From an uncultured Succinivibrionaceae bacterium (GTDB taxonomy: Bacteria; Pseudomonadota; Gammaproteobacteria; Enterobacterales; Succinivibrionaceae): a stretch of 64,000 nt of DNA. The stretch lies in NCBI GenBank assembly GCA_944390105.1, contig CALXOV010000026.1, positions 1 to 64,000 on the forward strand, in the 5' to 3' direction. Made by a program: the position numbers and the translations under genes. Under the pieces are notes generated by a model. That model had not been told where the DNA came from. It did no database searches and saw only the letters and a list, made by a program, of their open reading frames with translations. Positions 56,164-64,000 of the stretch are shown here, one piece after another; position 1 is the first letter of the stretch, and every line of letters starts with the position of its first letter.

Positions 56164-58281
56164 TTAAGCCGGACTTATCAGCATAACAATAGATCGCGCC
56201 TGCACTTTGAGCTTTTCACCGGCGCTGTAGCGTTTAAAGTTAAGGCCGATGATCACATCATCCGGAGCTTTCTTTGAAGTATCCACTACTGGCAGCCAAT
56301 GCCGCTTGGTGTTGCGGGGTTGCGGCGGCAGCTCAATTTCTAAATCTTCCCAGAAGGCATTAACAAAGACGTAGGCATAGATTGAATAGGTACTCCAATA
56401 CACGAGTACGCCGATGGAATGCGAATCGTAGGACCAATCCGGCTGGAATGGGAGTACGCCGTGCCACTGCAACTTAGTGGAGCGCAGCACGGAGTCGAGC
56501 ATCTTCACATGACGGCGCTCATGCCCTTCTGCACGTGAGCGGATCGTGCGGCGCTTAATGATAGCCTGCGTGAAATTGAGCATGTCGCGCTGGCGCTCAT
56601 TTAAATTCCAGTTCATATAGCTAAGCTCATTGTCCTGGCAGTAGGCATTGTTATTACCATGCTGGGTACGCAGGATTTCATCTCCCATCATGATCATCGG
56701 GGTGCCCATCGACAGCACGGTAAGAGCCAGCATATTCTTGGCTTGCCGCAAGCGTAGATCGTTGAGCGCATCGTCATCGCATTCGCCTTCGCAGCCGTAA
56801 TTAGCCGAATAATTGGCATTATTACCGTCACGGCCTTGTTCGCCGTTGGCATCATTATGCTTGTGGCTGTATGACACTAAATCCCACAGCGTAAAGCCGT
56901 CATGGCAGGTAATGAAGTTGATGCTCTTTTGCGGATCAACTTCTTTTTCATTGTAGATATCAGGAGAGCCCAGCAGGCGCGACACGAAGCGCTTGATCAT
57001 GCCACTATCGCCGCGAATAAAGGAGCGCACATCATCGCGGAACTGTCCGTTCCATTCACGCCATTTTGAGCCTGCGATATTACCGAGCTGATACAAACCG
57101 CCGGCATCCCACGGCTCGGCAATGAGTTTGGTCTCAGCAAGGCGCGGATTGCTGTCAATGTCCAGTAGTGTTGGCGAATTGGGGATCGGCACGCCATTTT
57201 CATCACGCGCCAAAATTGAGGCTAAGTCAAAACGGAAGCCATCAACATGCATTTCTTCTTTCCAGAAAATCAGCGAGTCGATGATGAGATTGCGCACTAC
57301 ACTATTGGTGCCGTTGAAGGTATTGCCACAACCAGAGTAGTTGCCGTAATAGCCATCGCGATTAATGATGTAATAGTCTTTTTTATCAAAGCCCTTAAAG
57401 CAGTAAGTGGGACCGTTCTGATCGCCTTCGGAGGTGTGGTTGTAGACCACATCTAAAATGACCTCCAGACCGTTGCGGTGCAGAGCTTTGACCAGATCGC
57501 GAAACTCATTGATAGGTCCCATGTAGGACTTATCGGATGAATAGCCTTCATGTGGGGCAAAGAAGGCCATCGGGCTGTATCCCCAGTAATTCTTTTTGCC
57601 AGGCAGTGCATCCTGCTCATCAAATTGATACACCGGCAGCAGTTCTACCGCGGTGACGCCTAATTCGACTAAATAAGGGATTTTTTCGATAAGCCCGCGA
57701 TAAGTGCCACGCAATTGCGCACTGACGCCCGAGGACGGATGAGCAGTAAAGCCCTTGACGTGCATCTCGTAAATAACAGTCTTATTGAGCGGATGGCGCG
57801 GGGAAATATCAAGGCCCCAGTCGTAATCATCTAGGTTAAGTACGATGCTCTTAGCAGCAGTGGCGCAGTTTTCCTCCATGGAGCCGCGCTGAAAGCGCTG
57901 ATAGCCTTTGGGGAAAATTACGCGCTTGGCGTACGGATCAATCAGGATCTTGCCGATTTCAACATGTGAGGAAGCGGCCTTATAGGTGCGGATAGCCTCA
58001 CGCACGCGCCATGCATAAATCTGCTCAGATTTAAGACCTAAAACTTTAACATGCCAATAATAGACCGAGCGGAAAATCGGGGAAGCGAGGGTAATGACTG
58101 CAGGATTGGGGTCTTCTGGGTACTTAAAGAGTAACAGATCCATGGCAGAAGCGGCTGGACACCATACTGCGAAGTTAACACCGTCCGCCTCTATGGTGGG
58201 CCCGAGCTTGCGGCAGTGTCCGGCTTTTATGATATAGCTTGGATTGGTATTTTCTTTATTGTTCTGCAGTTTATCCGTCAT
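56164..58281 (-). CDS. glgX: Glycogen debranching enzyme GlgX
   Basis: Glycosyl hydrolase family 13 isoamylase-type enzyme that removes alpha-1,6 branches from limit glycogen. 705 residues. CBM48 (about 15-130), then the barrel with ILDVVYNHTSEGD, VDGFRFDLASIL, TKLIAEPWDAGGLYQ and NFITCHDGFTLWD; catalytic Asp and Glu are intact. No other glg genes are in the window. Long leader upstream (236 bases) shared divergently with nadE. Confidence 0.95.
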   Translation of the reverse strand: MTDKLQNNKENTNPSYIIKAGHCRKLGPTIEADGVNFAVWCPAASAMDLLLFKYPEDPNPAVITLASPIFRSVYYWHVKVLGLKSEQIYAWRVREAIRTYKAASSHVEIGKILIDPYAKRVIFPKGYQRFQRGSMEENCATAAKSIVLNLDDYDWGLDISPRHPLNKTVIYEMHVKGFTAHPSSGVSAQLRGTYRGLIEKIPYLVELGVTAVELLPVYQFDEQDALPGKKNYWGYSPMAFFAPHEGYSSDKSYMGPINEFRDLVKALHRNGLEVILDVVYNHTSEGDQNGPTYCFKGFDKKDYYIINRDGYYGNYSGCGNTFNGTNSVVRNLIIDSLIFWKEEMHVDGFRFDLASILARDENGVPIPNSPTLLDIDSNPRLAETKLIAEPWDAGGLYQLGNIAGSKWREWNGQFRDDVRSFIRGDSGMIKRFVSRLLGSPDIYNEKEVDPQKSINFITCHDGFTLWDLVSYSHKHNDANGEQGRDGNNANYSANYGCEGECDDDALNDLRLRQAKNMLALTVLSMGTPMIMMGDEILRTQHGNNNAYCQDNELSYMNWNLNERQRDMLNFTQAIIKRRTIRSRAEGHERRHVKMLDSVLRSTKLQWHGVLPFQPDWSYDSHSIGVLVYWSTYSIYAYVFVNAFWEDLEIELPPQPRNTKRHWLPVVDTSKKAPDDVIIGLNFKRYSAGEKLKVQARSIVMLISPA

Positions 58282-58517
58282 ATTGCGCTTTGTTTCCGCT
58301 AAATCTTTGAAGGTTTCACGAAAGTTTTAACCGCAACATTTGTGAAGCCTGTGGGCTCATCAAAATGGGTCACTAAATCCACTCATTTTAACAAAAAATG
58401 CTTAATTGTGTGCATAAAGGCGCAGGCAGGCTGTTTTGTGGCAAACTGTGTGCTGGAATTGATGATTTGGCTTGAGGCCGCCGGTTAAACGGCCGCCTCT
58501 CTTTTCAGGATCAAGAA

Positions 58518-60368
58518 ATGAACCCTTGCAAAAAGATAGCTTTAGGCTCAATTAAAACTGCGGCAGCCGATCTACACGGCAACCGTAGCAAGTTGCTTAA
58601 CGTGTGCGCGCAGGCTGTGGCGCAGGGCAAAAAGCTGGTGCTTTTTCCTGAGCTGGCTTTAACTGGTACCGATTGTCAGGACTTGCTTTTCAATCAAAGT
58701 TTTAAGCAAAAGGTCAATCAGGAACTGTGTGATTTGGTAAATGCGCTGCCGGATGGGTTAACGGTAGGCGTGGGTACAGCGCTTACGGATGTGATAGGCT
58801 CGCTGTACGATGCTTACATCTTTGCGCGCCGCGGGGAGATCATTGCCATTTACTGTGCACACGGATTTACGCGCACCCCATTGGAGTATCGCGAGCGCTA
58901 TTTTACTGTCGGCAAGAAGTTAAATCCGGTGTTCAGCCTCTTGGGCAAGGGCATTAAGGCCTGTGCCAATGGTTTTGAAGTGGACGGCATTACTACTGCG
59001 GTGCTGTTTGATGTCAATTTTGACAAGAAGTTCAAACATGCGGATTTGGTGGTGCTGCCATCTGCACGCATTTATGAAACGTATGGACTGCAGGCTGCTG
59101 CCGAGGCGCTAGTGACGCTCTCCGGACGCACTAAAGCACTGCTGGCTGCTCCTAATCTGTGCGGTAATGAAAGCGGCGGCGCGATTTTAGACGGTGTGTG
59201 CATGTTGGCGCGTAAAGGTGAGCTATTAGTACGCAGCTCGGCGTGCTTCTTTGCCGACAGTAAGCTTATTACCTTAGAGGATGGGGTGAGCGCTGACGAT
59301 GACTATTACGATGAAATGTTGCGTGCGGTTGCTTTGGGCGTTGATGATTTCATGTACAACAGTCATGGGCACGGCTTTGCGCTATCCCTCTCGGGCGGGG
59401 CTGACTCTGCGCTGTGCGCATCTTGCGTTGCTATTGCTCAGATCTGTGCTTTAAGCGAACTTGGCGCCGAAGCCTATTGTGCGCGCTTGGCTCGGCTGGG
59501 CTTTGCCTTCCCACGCTGCGAAGGCGATATTATAACCTACGTGCGTGATGTGGTGATGCCGCAGCTGTTAGTTACCGTATATCAGGGCTCGGATAATTCT
59601 AGCGACGTGACGCGTACCGCAGCGCGCATGCTAGCTAAGGGCGTCGGCGCGAGCCATCATGAGTGGTCCATTTCACAGGTGGTTAAAGATTATGTGGCGC
59701 TCTTTGACGGCATTTGCCCGGATAAACCGCTTTCATGGGAACACGATGATGTGCCGCTGCAGAATATTCAGGCACGCTCGCGCCTGCCGGGTATTTGGCT
59801 TACTGCCAATCGAGAGGGACGACTTTTAATTGAAACCTCCAATTTATCGGAGTCGGCGGTTGGATATTGCACCATGGACGGCGATACTGCAGGCGGTCTG
59901 GCCCCGATTGCCGGTATTGGTAAGAGTGTAGTGCGTCGCATCAATAAACATTTAGAAACTGACGGCTTTAAGGTCAATGCCGAGCTTACCTTCAAGCTGC
60001 CGGAGATGTCGTATATCACCGCGCAGGCGCCGACTGCGGAATTGCGTCCAGGAGGCACGCAGACTGATGAAGGTGATCTGATGCCGTACGTGGTGCTAGA
60101 TGCCATCCGCAAGTTATTTGCGCAAGATTACTTAGGCCCCAAGGATATCCTTGCACGTTTGCAGCAGGAGGATGAGTTTAAGCCGTATACCGCCAAACTG
60201 CCAGATTACGTACAGCGCTTCTTTGTGTTGCATAGCCGCTCACAGTGGAAGCGGGTGCGCTATCCGGTAGGTTTTCATATTGAAAAGGATGATGAATCGC
60301 CTTGCGGGTATTGGCGTTTCCCGATCTTCAGCTACGATCTTAAGATTTTGACTGAAGATTTGCAGTAA
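58518..60368 (+). CDS. nadE: NAD synthetase with a degenerate glutaminase domain
   Basis: Amidates deamido-NAD to NAD. 616 residues, two domains. The N-terminal nitrilase-fold domain keeps the Glu (LVLFPELALTG, E45), but Lys and Cys are not where they should be: GFTRTPLEYRERYF has no Lys, and the Cys of the usual VEICED is Phe164 (AVLFDVNF). The synthetase domain is intact: ALSLSGGADSALCA (292-297), LIETSNLSESAVGY and TAELRPGGTQTDEGDL. So it probably uses free ammonia, or an ammonia source other than its own domain. Good ribosome-binding site AGGA. It is followed by a terminator. Confidence 0.9.
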   Translation: MNPCKKIALGSIKTAAADLHGNRSKLLNVCAQAVAQGKKLVLFPELALTGTDCQDLLFNQSFKQKVNQELCDLVNALPDGLTVGVGTALTDVIGSLYDAYIFARRGEIIAIYCAHGFTRTPLEYRERYFTVGKKLNPVFSLLGKGIKACANGFEVDGITTAVLFDVNFDKKFKHADLVVLPSARIYETYGLQAAAEALVTLSGRTKALLAAPNLCGNESGGAILDGVCMLARKGELLVRSSACFFADSKLITLEDGVSADDDYYDEMLRAVALGVDDFMYNSHGHGFALSLSGGADSALCASCVAIAQICALSELGAEAYCARLARLGFAFPRCEGDIITYVRDVVMPQLLVTVYQGSDNSSDVTRTAARMLAKGVGASHHEWSISQVVKDYVALFDGICPDKPLSWEHDDVPLQNIQARSRLPGIWLTANREGRLLIETSNLSESAVGYCTMDGDTAGGLAPIAGIGKSVVRRINKHLETDGFKVNAELTFKLPEMSYITAQAPTAELRPGGTQTDEGDLMPYVVLDAIRKLFAQDYLGPKDILARLQQEDEFKPYTAKLPDYVQRFFVLHSRSQWKRVRYPVGFHIEKDDESPCGYWRFPIFSYDLKILTEDLQ

Positions 60369-60429
60369 AAGCAAGGAGTGCTGCCGCCTGACAGCGTGGA
60401 GATGCAGTCAGGTGCAGTCCTGAGCACAC

Positions 60430-60463
60430 GGCCGCGTTCTTGAGCTAGGACGCGGTCTTTTTT
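60430..60463 (+). terminator. Rho-independent terminator of nadE
   Basis: Ten-base stem GGCCGCGTTC (60430-60439) with GGACGCGGTC (60448-60457), with two G-T pairs, then TTTTTT. Confidence 0.85.
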
Positions 60464-60621
60464 ATGTCTGATGCCGGGGGTGAGTGCATGACACAATCTT
60501 TGGTTGCAACTGGTATGGTGATCGCTCTGGCATAAATTTCAAGGCTGTAGCGTCGATAGCTTCGGTGCTACATGAGGCTGCAAGATGTGGTAAATAAAGT
60601 CGCGAGGCACTTCACAAAGTT

Positions 60622-60708
60622 ATTACATTACCGTAATTGCTACTTTTATTTGTAGCAAATGATAGTATTATGTCATTGTTTTTTAAAACCATGAAACAAA
60701 ACTTTCAT
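60622..60708. promoter_or_regulatory. Cluster of inverted repeats before gnd
   Basis: Three perfect inverted repeats: ATTAC-N6-GTAAT (60622-60637), TGCTAC-N8-GTAGCA (60638-60657) and ATGAAA-N6-TTTCAT (60691-60708), the last 33 bases before the gnd start. They are candidate operators, for example for the RpiR-type regulator encoded behind gnd. No experiment supports this. Confidence 0.4.
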
Positions 60709-60740
60709 AAAGTATCATTTGGTCCCTACGGAGTGTTGCT

Positions 60741-62174
60741 ATGACCATGCGTAATGATATCGCTCTCATCGGCTTAGGTGTGATGGGCAGCAATTTAGCG
60801 TTAAACATCGCCGATCACGGCTATAAGATTGCGGTATATAACTACACCGCTGATCTGGTAGAAAAGTTTGTCAAAGAAAATCCGCATCCTAATGCTGAAG
60901 CCTTTACCGATTTAAAAGCGATGGTGGCAAGCTTAAAGCGTCCGCGGCAAATCATTATCATGGTCACTGCCGGTAAACCCGTTGATGCAGTGATTGAGGC
61001 TTTAAAGCCGTTGCTGGATAAGGATGACATTGTACTTGATACCGGCAACAGTTTTTATCAAGACAGTATGCGCCGCTTTGCGCAGCTGCAACCCTTGGGC
61101 ATTGTCTTTGCCGGCGTCGGAGTGTCGGGCGGGGCCGAAGGCGCTCGTCATGGTCCGGCTATCATGGTTGGTGGTACGCATGAGGCCTATCAGAGTATCG
61201 GTCCGGTGTTAGAAGCAATTGCGGCTAAAGCTGCTGACGGCAAGCCATGCTGTGCTTTTATGGGAGAAGGCGGTGCTGGGCATTATGTCAAGATGGTACA
61301 CAACGGCATTGAGTATGCCGATATGGAGCTGATTGCTGAAAGCTATTTAGTGTTAAAGCGCTTAGGCGGTTTTACTAATGCAGAGCTGGCGGATATTTAT
61401 GAACGCTATCAGCAGGGGCCGCTGCAGAGCTATTTGATCTCCATTACCTCTAAGGTGCTACGTGAAAAGGATCCGCAAGGAAAGGGTGATCTCGTTGACA
61501 TGATAGTGGATGCTGCCGGGCAAAAGGGTACTGGCAAGTGGACCTGCATTGACGGCTTTGAGACGGGAGTTGCACTGTCAATGATTGATGGCGCCTGTAA
61601 TGCGCGTTTTATCTCCGGCAAGGTCGCCGAGCGTACCGTACGCGCGCAGCAGGCTGTTCCGCGGACGATTAAGCTTGGCATGGATAAAACCAGTTTGATA
61701 GCTAAAGTGGAACATTATCTGTATGTCGGCAAGATTGCAGCCTATGCTCAGGGCTTTGATCTTTATCGTAGTGCGTCAGAAAAGTACGACTTTAAGCTTA
61801 ATTTAGCTAAGATTGCCGAAATCTTCCGCGCAGGATGCATTATTCAGGCGCGCTTTTTAAATGATATTACGGCAGCCTTTACTGCCGAACCGCAGCTGGC
61901 AAATTTAGTTGATGCCCCTTTCTTTAAAGCACGTCTGGCCGACTGCCTAGAGGATGCGCGAGAAGTCTGTGCTTTGGCTATAGGCAATGCGATTCCCAAC
62001 CCGGTTATGGCCGCTGCTATTTCCTATCTAGATGCATTGCACAGTGAGTGCGTCGGTGCCAATTTAATTCAAGGTCTGCGTGACTATTTCGGTGCGCATA
62101 CCTTTGAACGCAAGGATGCACCGGGTTTTATTCACCATACATGGAGTTGCAAAGCATCGTTTAACGCTGTTTAA
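60741..62174 (+). CDS. gnd: 6-phosphogluconate dehydrogenase (decarboxylating)
   Basis: Oxidative pentose-phosphate step: 6-phosphogluconate to ribulose 5-phosphate. 477 residues. Rossmann IALIGLGVMGSNLALNIADHG, catalytic region VGVSGGAEGARHGPAIMVGG, and KMVHNGIEYADMELIAES. The last residues (FIHHTWSCKAS) fit the family. CGGAG precedes the ATG. A terminator follows. Confidence 0.97.
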   Translation: MTMRNDIALIGLGVMGSNLALNIADHGYKIAVYNYTADLVEKFVKENPHPNAEAFTDLKAMVASLKRPRQIIIMVTAGKPVDAVIEALKPLLDKDDIVLDTGNSFYQDSMRRFAQLQPLGIVFAGVGVSGGAEGARHGPAIMVGGTHEAYQSIGPVLEAIAAKAADGKPCCAFMGEGGAGHYVKMVHNGIEYADMELIAESYLVLKRLGGFTNAELADIYERYQQGPLQSYLISITSKVLREKDPQGKGDLVDMIVDAAGQKGTGKWTCIDGFETGVALSMIDGACNARFISGKVAERTVRAQQAVPRTIKLGMDKTSLIAKVEHYLYVGKIAAYAQGFDLYRSASEKYDFKLNLAKIAEIFRAGCIIQARFLNDITAAFTAEPQLANLVDAPFFKARLADCLEDAREVCALAIGNAIPNPVMAAAISYLDALHSECVGANLIQGLRDYFGAHTFERKDAPGFIHHTWSCKASFNAV

Positions 62175-62211
62175 CAAAGTTTTCCTATTGATAGTCATGT
62201 TGATGCCTTTT

Positions 62212-62238
62212 GCCCAAGTCACGAACTTGGGCTTTTTT
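62212..62238 (+). terminator. Rho-independent terminator of gnd
   Basis: Stem GCCCAAGT (62212-62219) with ACTTGGGC (62225-62232) and TTTTTT. Confidence 0.92.
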
Positions 62239-62275
62239 GTCTTTGCGGGGAAATAAGCGCTACCCTTGCGGCGCA

Positions 62276-62288
62276 GGGGGGGGGGGGG
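62276..62288. repeat. G13 homopolymer tract
   Basis: Thirteen consecutive G about 95 bases before the start of the RpiR-type regulator, in its leader or promoter. Confidence 0.85.
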
Positions 62289-62382
62289 TAGCAGGCTAAT
62301 GCTCCGGCGCAGTGGCGCAGACCCGGATAGATTTGTTATTATTCGCTATTGTCCAAGCGATGAGTTCATAGGCAAATCGATC

Positions 62383-63264
62383 ATGTCTGAGCAGTCTGCA
62401 TTTAAAAACGGTCTGAGTCCCAAAGCTCAGGATTTGCCGCTATTTTCGACGGCGGCGCCTAGCTTGACGCCGTCCGATGCCAAAATTGCCAATTTCATAG
62501 CCGATCATTTATCTGATTTTATGGAGATGACGGTTTCAGATTTGGCGCATGCGGCGGCCGTCTCGGAAATTACTTTGTCGCGCTTTTGCAAAAAACTGGA
62601 GCTACCTGGGCTGCAGGCTTTGAAAATTGCCCTGAGCCAAGAGCTGCACAGCGCCAGTCCTTTTTTAGATAGTGATCTCAACTTGCACGATAGTTCGCAG
62701 GTTATCACGCAAAAGCTCTTTGCCAATATTCAAGAAGGCCTGCATAATTCTTTATCGCTGCTTGATTTTGCAGCTATTGACGCGGCAGCCGGCATGATTG
62801 CGGATGCATCCCGTTTGTTGCTGTTTGGCTACGGTAATTCGGCAACGGTGTGTCAAGATATTGCGACACGTTTTGTGCGCTTATCCAAAAGTTGCGAAGT
62901 GTCATCCGATCCGCATCAGCAGATGACCTTGGCATCCATTTGCACCAAGGGTAGCGTAGTTATTGCTGTCTCATATTCAGGTGCCTCGGTAAATCTTATT
63001 GATGCCTTGATGCAGGCCAAGTGTAACAGCGCTGGCATTATCCTCATTACATCGCACAAAAATTCACCGGCCTCGCGGCTTGCCGATGTAACTTTAATCG
63101 GTCTTGGCCCTGAGGTAAAGCATAATTCTGAGTCATCGGTGTCGCGACTGATTCACATGGCCATCGGTGATGTACTCTATACGCGCGTTTCCTTCATGCA
63201 CAATCAGGAGTTTGAGCACAGCATGACCAAGATGCGCGCAGCAATTTCAACTTTAAAATCGTGA
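62383..63264 (+). CDS. RpiR/HexR-type transcriptional regulator
   Basis: 293 residues from the ATG at 62383; the open frame begins at 62266, across the G13 tract, and gives a low-complexity Gly/Arg start, so it is not used. N-terminal HTH_6 domain (SDLAHAAAVSEITLSRFCKKL) and C-terminal SIS phosphosugar domain (LLFGYGNSATVCQDIATRF, VVIAVSYSGASVNLIDAL). These proteins usually sense phosphosugars such as KDPG; HexR controls central carbon genes including the pentose-phosphate and Entner-Doudoroff pathways. Its position behind gnd supports this role. The stop codon touches an IS relic. Confidence 0.88.
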   Translation: MSEQSAFKNGLSPKAQDLPLFSTAAPSLTPSDAKIANFIADHLSDFMEMTVSDLAHAAAVSEITLSRFCKKLELPGLQALKIALSQELHSASPFLDSDLNLHDSSQVITQKLFANIQEGLHNSLSLLDFAAIDAAAGMIADASRLLLFGYGNSATVCQDIATRFVRLSKSCEVSSDPHQQMTLASICTKGSVVIAVSYSGASVNLIDALMQAKCNSAGIILITSHKNSPASRLADVTLIGLGPEVKHNSESSVSRLIHMAIGDVLYTRVSFMHNQEFEHSMTKMRAAISTLKS

Positions 63265-63375
63265 TGCTTCCACAAGCTAAAGCTTTGTGGGCTTCCACTT
63301 GCCGACAGCTATAACTATTTCTGCCTTTTAAGGAAGAAAGTCCGTGGTTATTCGCTTCAGAGGCTAAAAAGGCAC
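63261..63375 (-). mobile_element. IS200/IS605-family relic, right end (copy C)
   Basis: Reverse-complement similarity to 54717-54840 over 100 bases: GRAFLASEANNHGLSSL is the tnpB-tail equivalent of GRAILAAEANSQGLSAF, followed by the hairpin (63268-63291) and TCAC (complement of 63261-63264). The TCAC end coincides with the TGA stop of the RpiR-type gene. No stop codon ends the tail frame here, and the rest of the transposon is missing. Confidence 0.6.
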
Positions 63376-63563
63376 GTCCGGTCAGGATAGAAAACGGTGC
63401 GTGGATAGGTGGCGGAGCAATCATCCCGCCTGGCGTGACTATTGGAGAAAGCGCCGACATCGGTGCGTGCAGTGTAGTAACAAAATCTATTCCGGCAAAT
63501 TGCGTAGCGGTGGGAAATCCGTGCAGGGTAATCAGGCAATTTGATAATCGAAGTCAGTCATGA
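63363..63563 (+). pseudogene. Truncated hexapeptide acetyltransferase
   Basis: Only the C-terminal ~66 residues remain: AKKARPVRIENGAWIGGGA, then IPPGVTIGESADIGACSVV and VAVGNPCRVIRQF. They fit the left-handed beta-helix acetyltransferase family of maltose/galactoside O-acetyltransferases (NodL/LacA type). The N-terminal part is missing next to the IS relic. The stop overlaps the ATG of the next gene (ATGA). Confidence 0.8.
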
Positions 63564-64000
63564 AACAATACAAGCATACCATTTTCGACATAGAAGGCAC
63601 GCTACTCTACACGGAGGAAGCCATTTTGAAAAGTCTGCAAGGCACGTTTTTCGATATGCTGTGCAAAGATGTACCGATAAAAGAGTTGGTATTCGTGCTC
63701 GGTATACCCGGAGAAACAGCTTTGCATGCGTTGGGTATCGCCACTTCCAAAGACAGGAACGAATATGCCACGGATTTCCTGCTCTTTGGTATTGGTGATT
63801 ACTTCAACGTAACGATATGCGTATAGGACGTTCCTCGTCCGAAGCCTTTTCCCGCCCCTTTTGCTTGCCTATCTTTCTCAAGTGGGTGCAGAGGCGGAGA
63901 TTGCCTTTTACATCGGAGATATGGATTACGACTGTCTTTGCGCGGAACAGGCGGCGTATGACATACCGGCTTATGTCGTCGATTGCTTGGAGAGAATACC
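63560..64000 (+). pseudogene. Degenerate HAD-family phosphatase (runs off the window)
   Basis: Begins MKQYKHTIFDIEGTLLYTEEA with the HAD DxDGT motif altered to DIEGT. The cap segment ends at LGIPGETALHALGI and is joined directly to ATSKDRNEYATDFLLFG, so about 60 residues of the core are missing. The frame stops at 63824-63826 (TAG); a second frame resumes at about 63856 with LLAYLSQVG, then AFYIGDMDYDC, the last HAD motif. It is a decayed phosphoglycolate-phosphatase-like gene. Confidence 0.75.

Noticed and set aside
63194-63460. 88-residue minus-strand frame as a real gene
   Set aside because: It is the tnpB-tail remnant plus the antisense of the acetyltransferase fragment.
1-64000. CRISPR array
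   Set aside because: No regularly spaced direct repeats with unique spacers were seen; the GGGTAA array is irregular and short.

Overview
The window reads as a chromosomal segment of a fermentative, probably strictly anaerobic gammaproteobacterium. Three things point that way. The gene order leuS-lptE...holA-nadD...rsfS-rlmH-mrdA-mrdB...rlpA-dacA-ybeD and the order lnt-corC-ybeY-ybeZ-miaB are the enterobacterial/gammaproteobacterial cell-envelope and RNA-processing clusters. RpoD, RlmKL, Uup, Rnm and GlgX are of the gammaproteobacterial type. Carbon metabolism relies on pyruvate formate-lyase, a class III (Firmicutes-type) fructose bisphosphatase and a 4-hydroxybutyrate dehydrogenase-like enzyme. 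A member of the Succinivibrionaceae or a relative is my best guess; this is inference from gene content, not a database result.

Layout. 1-2411: relic of an IS200/IS605 transposon (last codons of tnpB plus right-end hairpin), then rpoD and its terminator. 2596-16418: an exported beta-lactamase-fold protein, then a mostly minus-strand cell-wall block (SanA-like, ybeD, dacA, rlpA, mltB, rodA, mrdA, rlmH, rsfS), with an aldo/keto reductase, an AcrVA2-resembling protein and a DMT-family transporter interspersed; nadD closes the block. 16405-24329: holA, lptE and leuS, but holA is separated from lptE by a plus-strand module of two broken genes (polysaccharide pyruvyl transferase and a MenD-like thiamine-diphosphate enzyme). 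24690-34253: an L,D-transpeptidase, a large autotransporter-passenger-like protein with no beta-barrel, then lnt-corC-ybeY-ybeZ-miaB. 34301-39208: accessory zone with a Fic toxin/antitoxin pair, a repeated structured-RNA candidate, a YgiW-like protein, a lipoprotein, three tRNAs (Gln, Gln, Met), a tyrosine integrase preceded by 13 copies of a hexamer, and a HicB gene with a broken hicA. 39209-48858: a 4-hydroxybutyrate dehydrogenase homologue, rlmKL-uup-rnm, an SDR and class III fbp. 49732-52811: pflB-pflA behind a long AT-rich leader with a CRP-type site. 52938-62174: a Fur-box-linked small ORF, a Gfo/Idh oxidoreductase, a second IS relic plus a second copy of the structured-RNA candidate, an acidic membrane protein, glgX, an unusual nadE and gnd. 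62383-64000: an RpiR-type regulator whose stop codon touches a third IS relic, followed by truncated acetyltransferase and HAD-phosphatase pseudogenes.

Functionally, the core genes form an envelope-elongation unit (PBP2/RodA, PBP5, RlpA, MltB, LptE, Lnt) linked to ribosome assembly and RNA maintenance (RsfS, RlmH, YbeY, YbeZ, MiaB), and a central-carbon unit (PflBA, Fbp, GlgX, Gnd with an adjacent SIS-domain regulator). The accessory content sits at tRNA and intergenic junctions and is visibly decaying.

The most notable observations are: the 139-bp element present twice (35065-35203 and 54887-55025) with paired regions that keep their pairing while their bases change; the NAD synthetase whose glutaminase domain lacks the catalytic Cys and Lys; the barrel-less passenger protein; the hexamer array in front of the integrase; and two adjacent frameshifted polysaccharide-modification genes.
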